From: Pseudomonas sp. GM74
GTDB lineage: Bacteria; Pseudomonadota; Gammaproteobacteria; Pseudomonadales; Pseudomonadaceae
Direction of reading: 5' to 3'
Assembly (NCBI RefSeq): GCF_000282455.1
Contig: NZ_AKJG01000065.1
Location: 1 to 32,603, forward strand
DNA: 32,603 nucleotides
Shown here: positions 26,629 through 32,603 of the stretch, piece by piece
Layout of the letters: every line of letters starts with the position of its first letter
How positions within the stretch are numbered: the stretch's first letter is position 1
The notes under the pieces: generated by a model
The model's database searches: none
The model's input: the letters and a program-made list of their open reading frames with translations, nothing else
What the model was told of the DNA's origin: nothing
Program-made: the position numbers and the translations under genes

Positions 26629-28575
26629 ATGAACATCAAACAGAAGTTGACCTGGGCGTTTGCAATCATCGCCTGCCTGCCCGTGGTGCTGGTCGCCACC
26701 CTCGTTGTGCTGAACCTGCGCAGTGATGCCAGGGACGAATTCGTCGACGGCAGTGCCCGCGAGATTCGTCAGGTCAGCAACGCCATGCAATTGTTCTTTG
26801 ACGGCATCAGCCAGAACGTCGATTACCTGGCCAAGCAGCCGCTGATCCGAAACTCCGACGACAGCCTCAAGACTTACATGGCCGCCAACGCCGAGAGCGT
26901 CCCCCAGGGCGAAGCGGACAAAAAAGTCTTCACCCTGCTCCAGGACCTGGGCAACAGCCACCCGGCGTACGCCTATGCCATCCTCGGCACGGCGGCGGGC
27001 GGCTACGTGTCGTGGCCGGATGATCCAAAGCTGAACAACTATGACCCGCGCCAGCGCCCCTGGTACAAGGCCGCCCAGGCCAAACCGGGCAAGCCGTTTC
27101 GTACCGAGGCCTATTACTGGGCCCAGGACGACGCGACCTACGTCAGCACCGTGCGCACCATCGACAACAAGCTTGGCACCAACGGCGGCGTGGTCAGCAT
27201 TGACGTGACGCTCAAGCAGCTCACCGAAATCGTCAAACAGATCAAGCTCGGTGAAACCGGCTACCTGATGCTGCTGGAAAACACCGGCATGGTCCTGGTG
27301 GACCCGAAACAGCCGGAACACAACTTCAAACCCCTGAACAGCCTGGGCGACGGCTATGCGCAACTGGCCAAGGCCGGCAAGGGCCTGGTGGAAGTGGAGC
27401 TCAACGGCGAGCACTACATGGCCAACGTCTGGCCATCGGAGCAACTGGGCTGGACCTTCATCGGCCTGATCAAACAGGACGACGTGATGAGCTCCGCGAC
27501 CCAGTTGACCTGGTTGATCGCCATCATCGCCGCCGTCCTGGCCGTCGTCTTCGCCATCGTCGGCGCCAGTTTTGCCAGCCTCATCGTGCGCCCGATCCGC
27601 AGCGTGGCCAGCGGCCTGGAAGGCATCGCCCAGGGCGAGGGCGACCTGACCCAGAACCTGCAAATCCGTGGCAACGATGAAACCGCGCAACTGGCCAACT
27701 GGTTCAACCAGTTCCTGACCGCGATTCGCAACCTGATCCAGAACATCGGCGGCGCGGCGGGCAAGATTCTCGACACCTCCAAGAGTTCGACCCAGGTCTC
27801 CAGCGACATGGCCGAAGCCGCCGGGCGCCAGCGTGAAGCGGTGGACATGGTCTCCACGGCGTTCCACGAAATGGTCGCCACCGCCAACGAAGTCGCGCGC
27901 TCCTGCAGCCAGGCGGCGGAGTCTGCCGACAGTGGCCAGCGCCAGGCGCGCGAAGGTCAGCAACAGATCGATGCGGCGGTGAACAGCGTGGATCGCCTGA
28001 GCCAGGAAATCGAACAGTCGGCCCAGTCGATGCAACAGCTCGAACGCGACAGCAATGACATTCAATCGATCCTGGGGACCATTCGCTCGATCGCCGAACA
28101 AACCAACCTGCTGGCGCTGAACGCCGCGATCGAAGCGGCCCGTGCCGGTGAACAGGGACGCGGCTTTGCCGTGGTGGCTGACGAAGTGCGGGCCCTGGCC
28201 AAGCGCACGGCCGACTCCACGGCGGAAATCGACGGACTGCTGGGCAACCTGGCCAAACGCACCAGCCAGGTAACCCAACAGATGCACGCCAGCCTGGAAG
28301 TGTCCCAGCAATCAGTGACGCGTATCGGCGAGGCGCGCAACAGCTTCGGGCAGATCCGCGAGTCGGTGGACGTGATCCGCGACATGAACACCCAGATCGC
28401 CACGGCGGCGGAACAACAGCATCAAGTGGCCGAAGACATCAACCGGCACATCAGCCAGATCCATGGCGATGCGCAGTTGGTGGCGGAACTGGCCAACTCG
28501 GCGCGCCTGGATTCCCAGAGCCTGGCCGGGCTGTCGAACGAGCTGGACGGACTGGTGCGCAGGTTCCGTACCTGA
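26629..28575 (+). CDS. Methyl-accepting chemotaxis protein with dCache sensor
   Basis: Protein of 648 residues. Membrane helix 1 (about 9-30), a periplasmic dCache_1 domain (about 35-270), helix 2 ([20 protein letters not shown]), HAMP ([20 protein letters not shown]) and a cytoplasmic signalling domain whose tip is [20 protein letters not shown]. The sensor has Y138, R143, W145, Y146 in YDPRQRPWY, the spacing of amino-acid-binding dCache domains, plus D192. Where PctA-type receptors have an acidic residue in TEPYxD, this protein has TEAYYW. The ligand may therefore not be an ordinary amino acid. GGAG precedes the ATG at 26629. The longer frame from 26383 lacks a ribosome site. Confidence 0.92.
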   Translation: MNIKQKLTWAFAIIACLPVVLVATLVVLNLRSDARDEFVDGSAREIRQVSNAMQLFFDGISQNVDYLAKQPLIRNSDDSLKTYMAANAESVPQGEADKKVFTLLQDLGNSHPAYAYAILGTAAGGYVSWPDDPKLNNYDPRQRPWYKAAQAKPGKPFRTEAYYWAQDDATYVSTVRTIDNKLGTNGGVVSIDVTLKQLTEIVKQIKLGETGYLMLLENTGMVLVDPKQPEHNFKPLNSLGDGYAQLAKAGKGLVEVELNGEHYMANVWPSEQLGWTFIGLIKQDDVMSSATQLTWLIAIIAAVLAVVFAIVGASFASLIVRPIRSVASGLEGIAQGEGDLTQNLQIRGNDETAQLANWFNQFLTAIRNLIQNIGGAAGKILDTSKSSTQVSSDMAEAAGRQREAVDMVSTAFHEMVATANEVARSCSQAAESADSGQRQAREGQQQIDAAVNSVDRLSQEIEQSAQSMQQLERDSNDIQSILGTIRSIAEQTNLLALNAAIEAARAGEQGRGFAVVADEVRALAKRTADSTAEIDGLLGNLAKRTSQVTQQMHASLEVSQQSVTRIGEARNSFGQIRESVDVIRDMNTQIATAAEQQHQVAEDINRHISQIHGDAQLVAELANSARLDSQSLAGLSNELDGLVRRFRT

Positions 28576-28587
28576 AACTAAAAAGAT

Positions 28588-28656
28588 AAAAGATCGCAGC
28601 CTTCGGCAGCTCCTACACCTACCCTGTAGGAGCTGCCGCAGGCTGCGATCTTTTTT
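28588..28656. terminator. REP-type long inverted repeat acting as shared terminator
   Basis: Near-perfect 30-base arms (28588-28617 and 28625-28655) of the AAAGATCGCAGCC...AGCTCCTACA Pseudomonas repeat class, ending in T6 on the plus strand and with an A-run on the left. It lies between convergent chemoreceptor and thiolase genes, 5 bases from the thiolase stop. It probably terminates both. Confidence 0.85.
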
Positions 28657-28659
28657 GCA

Positions 28660-29937
28660 TCAACGCTCGATAATCGCTGTAACCCCCTGCCCGCCCGCCG
28701 CGCAGATCGATATCAGCCCCCGCCCCTTGCCCGCTGCATCCAACAGCTTCGCCAGGTTGGCGACGATGCGCCCGCCGGTGGCGGCAAACGGATGCCCCGC
28801 CGCCAATGAGCTGCCCTTGACGTTGAGCCTGCCGCGGTCGATCGAGCCCAACGGCGCACCGAGCCCGAGACGGGTTTTGCAGTACTCCGGATCTTCCCAG
28901 GCCTTCAGGGTGCACAACACTTGCGCGGCGAAGGCTTCGTGGATTTCGTAGTAGTCGAAGTCCTGCAAGGTCAGGCCATTGCGCGCGAGCAAACGCGGCA
29001 CGGCGTAGACCGGTGCCATCAACAACCCTTCCGCGCCGTTGACGAAATCCACCGCCGCCGCCTCGCCGTCGCGCCAGTAGGCAAGAATCGGTAACCCGCG
29101 AGCCTTGGCCCATTCTTCGCTGCCCAGCAGCACCAGTGACGCACCATCGGTCAGTGGCGTGGAGTTGCCCGCCGTCAGGGTGCCCTTGGCGCTTTTCTCG
29201 TAGGCCGGCTTGAGTGCGGCGAGCTTTTCCGGTGTGGAGTCCGGGCGCAGGTTGTTGTCGCGGGTCAGGCCCAGGAACGGCGTCATCAGGTCGTTGTGCC
29301 AGCCCTCGGCGTAAGACGCGGCCAGTTTCTGATGGCTCTCAAGCGCCAATTGATCCTGTGCCTGGCGAGGGATGTTCCAGGTCTGGGCCATCAGCTCGCA
29401 ATGCTGGCCCATGGACAACCCGGTACGCGGTTCGCCGTTGCGCGGGAACTCGGGGATCAGATGCTTGGGACGCAATTGCAGGAAGGTTTTCAGTTTGTCG
29501 CCGGTGGTTTTCGCGCGGTTGGCTTGCAGGAGAATTTTGCGCAGGCCTTCACTGACGCTGATCGGCGCATCCGAGGTGGTGTCCACGCCACCGGCGATGC
29601 CACAGTCGATCTGCCCCAGGGCAATCTTGTTCGCCACCAGCAACGCCGCTTCCAGCCCGGTGCCGCACGCCTGCTGGATGTCATAGGCCGGGGTGGCGGG
29701 CGACAGTCGCGAACCCAGTACGCATTCGCGCGTGAGGTTCATGTCCCGCGACAACTTGAGCACCGCCCCGGCGACCACTTCACCGATGCGCTGGCCGTGC
29801 AGGTTGTAACGTTCGATCAGGCCTTCGAGGGCGGCGGTGAGCATCACCTGGTTACTGGCCGTGGCGTAGGGGCCGTTGGAGCGGGCGAAAGGAATCCGGT
29901 TACCGCCGATGATCGCGACGCGGCGCAGTTGGGTCAT
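28660..29937 (-). CDS. Acetyl-CoA C-acyltransferase (thiolase), FadI/FadA2-like
   Basis: Protein of 425 residues, thiolase superfamily, cytosolic. The acyl-enzyme Cys is C91 in QQACGTGLEAALL. The catalytic His pair lies in YEIHEAFAAQ and LAAGHPFAATGGR, and the second Cys C412 is in CAAGGQG. It cleaves or condenses 3-ketoacyl-CoA. GCAGGAG precedes the ATG at 29937; the longer frame crosses a repeat. It is divergent from a FabG4-like reductase and a MaoC dehydratase, the same layout as mycobacterial fadA2 / fabG4 / htdX. Chain-length preference cannot be told from sequence. Confidence 0.93.
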   Translation of the reverse strand: MTQLRRVAIIGGNRIPFARSNGPYATASNQVMLTAALEGLIERYNLHGQRIGEVVAGAVLKLSRDMNLTRECVLGSRLSPATPAYDIQQACGTGLEAALLVANKIALGQIDCGIAGGVDTTSDAPISVSEGLRKILLQANRAKTTGDKLKTFLQLRPKHLIPEFPRNGEPRTGLSMGQHCELMAQTWNIPRQAQDQLALESHQKLAASYAEGWHNDLMTPFLGLTRDNNLRPDSTPEKLAALKPAYEKSAKGTLTAGNSTPLTDGASLVLLGSEEWAKARGLPILAYWRDGEAAAVDFVNGAEGLLMAPVYAVPRLLARNGLTLQDFDYYEIHEAFAAQVLCTLKAWEDPEYCKTRLGLGAPLGSIDRGRLNVKGSSLAAGHPFAATGGRIVANLAKLLDAAGKGRGLISICAAGGQGVTAIIER

Positions 29938-29972
29938 GAAAAGCTCCTGCAAAAATTTGAAATTAACGCATT

Positions 29973-30007
29973 CCCTGTGGGAGCGGCGGTGCGGCGATCC
30001 CACAGGG
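29973..30007. repeat. Solitary REP hairpin, GCGGCGGTGCGGCG class
   Basis: CCCTGTGGGA and TCCCACAGGG form perfect 10-bp arms around GCGGCGGTGCGGCGA. This is a second REP class, shared with the copy at 32431-32470. It lies in the divergent thiolase/FabG4 promoter region. Confidence 0.8.
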
Positions 30008-30136
30008 ACTGCGTGCACCATAAATCCTGCGACAAACTACTCTGCTGTAACCAAGCGTAGGCCTTATCTCGTGGATCGAACGACTGATCGCCATTCATGG
30101 TCCACACTTTGAATCCCAGCTTTCGGAGCGCGTTCC

Positions 30137-31489
30137 ATGTCTGACCGCTATATCGACTTCGCCAATTCGTCCATCGGCCATCGCCTTGTCGGCGTCCTGG
30201 GGTTGCCGGCACCGACCCGACTGGAGCGCTGGCAGGCAGGCCGACTGCGGCCCGTGGAAGGTGCGTTGCTGATCGGCGGCGGGCCGTTGACGGAGCAAGT
30301 CAGCGCCCTCGCCAATCGTCTGACCGACGCGATCTACAGCTACGGCACCGAGCCTTCGATAGCGACCACCTGGATTCCCGGCCACGGACCGAAACTCAAG
30401 GCCGTGGTGTACGACGCCAGTGATCTGCTGCACACCGATCAGCTCAAGCAACTGCGCGAGTTTTTCCAGCCGCTGATAAAAAACCTCGATCACTGTGCGC
30501 ATCTGGTGATTCTCGGGCGCGATCCGCAAACCCTGCGCGACCCGTTTGCCGCCAGTGCCCAGCGTGCCCTGGAAGGTTTCAGCCGTTCCCTGGCCAAGGA
30601 ATTACGCAGCGGTGGCACCCTGCAATTGATCTACGTCGGCGAAGGTGCCGAGGCACAACTGGAAGGCCCGCTGCGGTTTTTCCTCTCACCGAAAAGCGCC
30701 TTCGTGTCCGGGCAGGTCATTCGCTTGAATCCGTGTTCGACACCCGTCACCGACTGGACACGCCCGCTCGCCGGGCGCAAGGCACTGGTCACCGGCGCAG
30801 CACGCGGTATCGGTGCCGCCATCGCCGAAACCCTGGCCCGCGATGGTGCCGACGTCACCCTGCTCGACGTGCCCCCGGCCAAAACCGATCTCGAAGCCCT
30901 CGCCGCACGCCTCGGCGGGCGCAGCATCACCCTCGACATCTGCGCCGAAGACGCCGCCGCGCAGTTGGTCGAACAACTGCCCGACGGCCTCGACATCGTG
31001 GTGCACAACGCCGGCATCACCCGGGATAAAACCCTGGCCAACATGACCCCGGAATTCTGGGACGCGGTGCTGGCGGTCAACCTCAACGCGCCGCAAGTGC
31101 TGACCAAAGCCCTGCTCGACAGCAGCACCCTGCACGACAACGGCCGGGTGATCCTGTTGGCGTCCATCAGCGGCATCGCCGGCAATCGAGGGCAAACCAA
31201 TTACGCGGCGAGCAAGGCCGGGTTGATCGGTCTGGCACAAGCTTGGGCACCGCTGCTCCACGAGCGCGGCATCAGCATCAACGCCGTGGCGCCGGGTTTC
31301 ATCGAAACACAGATGACCGCACACATTCCCTTCGGCCTGCGCGAAGCCGGACGGCGCATGAGTTCGCTGGGCCAGGGCGGTCTTCCGCAAGACGTCGCCG
31401 AGGCCGTGGCCTGGCTCGCGCAACCGGGCACCGGCGCGTTCACCGGGCAAGCGTTGCGCGTATGCGGGCAAAGCGTTCTGGGGGCTTAA
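30137..31489 (+). CDS. High-molecular-weight 3-oxoacyl reductase (FabG4-type)
   Basis: Protein of 450 residues, almost twice the length of housekeeping FabG. Residues 1-210 form an extra N-terminal flavodoxin-like domain (GALLIGGGPLTEQVSALANR, QRALEGFSRSLAKELRSGGT). Residues 212-450 are the SDR domain: TGAARGIG (219-226), HNAGITRDKTLANM, catalytic S343 (SISG), Y356 and K360 (NYAASKAG). It closely resembles M. tuberculosis FabG4, which reduces 3-ketoacyl-CoA/ACP with NADH. CGGAG precedes the ATG. The MaoC dehydratase gene starts 2 bases after its stop. Confidence 0.92.
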   Translation: MSDRYIDFANSSIGHRLVGVLGLPAPTRLERWQAGRLRPVEGALLIGGGPLTEQVSALANRLTDAIYSYGTEPSIATTWIPGHGPKLKAVVYDASDLLHTDQLKQLREFFQPLIKNLDHCAHLVILGRDPQTLRDPFAASAQRALEGFSRSLAKELRSGGTLQLIYVGEGAEAQLEGPLRFFLSPKSAFVSGQVIRLNPCSTPVTDWTRPLAGRKALVTGAARGIGAAIAETLARDGADVTLLDVPPAKTDLEALAARLGGRSITLDICAEDAAAQLVEQLPDGLDIVVHNAGITRDKTLANMTPEFWDAVLAVNLNAPQVLTKALLDSSTLHDNGRVILLASISGIAGNRGQTNYAASKAGLIGLAQAWAPLLHERGISINAVAPGFIETQMTAHIPFGLREAGRRMSSLGQGGLPQDVAEAVAWLAQPGTGAFTGQALRVCGQSVLGA

Positions 31490-31491
31490 GG

Positions 31492-32346
31492 ATGATCACC
31501 GACTGGCAAACACTCAACCGCGAACCCGGCCTGCCTGGGTCGTACGCACGAGCGGCGACACGGCGAAAAATCACCGGCAGCCGCCTGCCCGATTCGGGCT
31601 TGCGTTGCTGGGTCGAAGTCGATCCCAAGCGCCTGGCGGCTTTTCGCAAGGTCTGTGGTTTCGCCGACAACGGCCTGCTGCCACCGACCTACCCGCACAT
31701 CCTCGGGTTTGCCTTGCAGATGCAATTGCTCACGGCCAGAGACTTCCCGTTCCCGCTGCTGGGCCTGATTCACCTGAGCAACCGCATTCGTGTACTGCGC
31801 CCCATGGGCGGGGTGAGTCGGGTGCGCGTCAGCGTGCGAGTGCAGAACCTGCAACCCCACGCCAAAGGCGCGACGTTCGATCTGCTGACCAGCCTCGACG
31901 ATCAGTTGGGCCCGTTGTGGAAAGCAGAAAGCCGGATGCTCTGTCGCGGCGTCAAACTCAAGGGCGAACCGCTTGAAGAGAACCTGGTATCGAGCCTGAC
32001 CCTGAGCGAAATCGAACACTGGAAAGAGCCTTCGGACATCGGCCGGCAATACGCCAGGGTGTCGGGCGACTACAACCCGATTCACCTGAGCGCGGCCAGC
32101 GCCCGAGTCTTCGGCTTCCCCACTGCCATCGCCCATGGTTTGTGGAACAAGGCGCGCACTCTGGCGGCACTGACCGGGCATCTGCCTGTGGCGAACGTCG
32201 AGATCGCGGTGCAGTTCAAGAAACCGGTACGGTTGCCCGGAGAGGTGACGCTGCTGGCCAGCGAGCCAGGGGCGAGCGGGGATTTTCAGTTGGTGGGCAC
32301 CGGGGATCTGGAGCACATGGTCGGGCATTGGCGGCCGGTGGCCTGA
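31492..32346 (+). CDS. MaoC-family (R)-3-hydroxyacyl dehydratase, HtdX-like
   Basis: Protein of 284 residues with a double hot-dog arrangement. The N-terminal half is a degenerate hot-dog domain. The C-terminal half carries the hydratase-2 motif YARVSGDYNPIHLSAASARV with catalytic D193 and H198, followed by GFPTAIAHGLW. It hydrates or dehydrates (R)-3-hydroxyacyl thioesters. Size and motif match mycobacterial HtdX. It is coupled to the FabG4-like gene (TAAGGATG), so the pair carries out reduction and dehydration in sequence. The longer frame from 31243 overlaps the reductase gene and is not real. Confidence 0.92.
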   Translation: MITDWQTLNREPGLPGSYARAATRRKITGSRLPDSGLRCWVEVDPKRLAAFRKVCGFADNGLLPPTYPHILGFALQMQLLTARDFPFPLLGLIHLSNRIRVLRPMGGVSRVRVSVRVQNLQPHAKGATFDLLTSLDDQLGPLWKAESRMLCRGVKLKGEPLEENLVSSLTLSEIEHWKEPSDIGRQYARVSGDYNPIHLSAASARVFGFPTAIAHGLWNKARTLAALTGHLPVANVEIAVQFKKPVRLPGEVTLLASEPGASGDFQLVGTGDLEHMVGHWRPVA

Positions 32347-32364
32347 TAAGGCTGATACCTCGAC

Positions 32365-32396
32365 GTGGCGAGGGAGCTTGCCCCCGCCGGGCTGCG
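32365..32396. repeat. REP-like element, GTGGCGAGGGAGCTTGC class
   Basis: GTGGCGAGGGAGCTTGCCCC followed by CGCCGGGCTGCG matches, from memory, a third common P. fluorescens REP class. It lies just past the MaoC gene. Confidence 0.65.
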
Positions 32397-32430
32397 TACA
32401 TCCAGATAATCAGGCCGGCCGGTAGGCCGC

Positions 32431-32470
32431 CTTCGCGGGCAAGTCGGATCGCCGCACCGCCGCTCCCACA
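32431..32470. repeat. REP element, GCGGCGGTGCGGCG class
   Basis: CTTCGCGGGCAAGTCGGATC then GCCGCACCGCCGCTCCCACA. Same class as 29973-30007 with the full left arm. It produces a spurious minus-strand open frame. Confidence 0.85.
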
Positions 32471-32540
32471 GAAGAGCAAAGGCCGATCGGCGTACACAGA
32501 CGCTTTTCACCACTCATCAGGCCGAGCGTTAGCTCGCCTG

Positions 32541-32603
32541 CAGCTTTTGATCTTGATCCACCCGCCCCCTCGGCAGGCTGAGTGGAGGTGTTCATCCGGG
32601 GAT
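32541..32603. repeat. Start of a longer Pseudomonas intergenic repeat (partial)
   Basis: GCAGCTTTTGATCTTGATCC and AGGCTGAGTGGAGGTGTTCA resemble the opening of a several-hundred-base repeat that recurs in P. fluorescens genomes (recognised from memory). It is cut by the window edge, so extent and strand are unknown. Confidence 0.4.

Noticed and set aside
26587..28311. 574-codon minus-strand open frame opposite the chemoreceptor
   Set aside because: Shadow of a well-supported chemoreceptor gene; no recognisable motif or ribosome site.
32410..32595. Minus-strand 61-codon open frame at the right edge
   Set aside because: Its translation (VGAAVRRSDLPAKAA) is simply a REP element read as protein.

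Overview
The window looks like a chromosomal segment of a fluorescent pseudomonad (Pseudomonas fluorescens/putida group). The evidence is the high-GC codon use, the many REP palindromes of the GTGGGAGCGGGCTTGC type, and a gene order that, from memory, follows P. putida KT2440 around PP_0580-PP_0597 and the P. aeruginosa bau/PA0130-PA0148 purine region. I see no insertion sequence, prophage, CRISPR array, tRNA or rRNA gene. The left edge, however, carries a strong rRNA-type promoter pointing out of the window.

Left part (1-5638): a leftward beta-alanine operon (omega-amino acid:pyruvate transaminase, then CoA-acylating malonate/methylmalonate-semialdehyde dehydrogenase) with a divergent LysR regulator. 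A RutR-like TetR regulator and a YigZ/IMPACT protein follow. This is the lower end of pyrimidine/beta-alanine catabolism. Next comes a gene-free region (5639-6186) that unexpectedly holds three perfect DnaA boxes.

Purine part (6187-16479): a BMP-type nucleoside/nucleobase ABC transporter (ATPase, two permeases, and a separate periplasmic protein), an 8-oxoguanine deaminase, an uncharacterised 2-oxoglutarate/Fe(II) oxygenase and an adenine deaminase, all on the + strand. Together they suggest uptake and deamination of oxidised and normal purines. A MerR / membrane protein / short-chain dehydrogenase block, bounded by two REP doublets, interrupts the transporter genes.

Middle part (16480-21283): an ArsR-type regulator, a LysR regulator divergent from a zinc-type/quinone oxidoreductase, a 57-residue protein preceded by three 14-bp tandem repeats, and a Bcr/CflA efflux pump.

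Copper part (21374-25118): a CopZ-like chaperone, a small secreted protein of unknown function, the CopA P1B-ATPase and CueR. There are two textbook CueR operator-promoters with TTGACC -35 boxes and 19-bp spacers, one before copZ and one before copA.

Right part (25289-32603): a RIO-family kinase, a dCache chemoreceptor, and a thiolase / FabG4-like reductase / MaoC dehydratase cluster whose divergent layout matches the mycobacterial fadA2-fabG4-htdX locus. The right edge is dense in several Pseudomonas repeat families. Coordinates and motifs were read from the sequence by eye. Family names come from recognition of conserved motifs, not from a database search.
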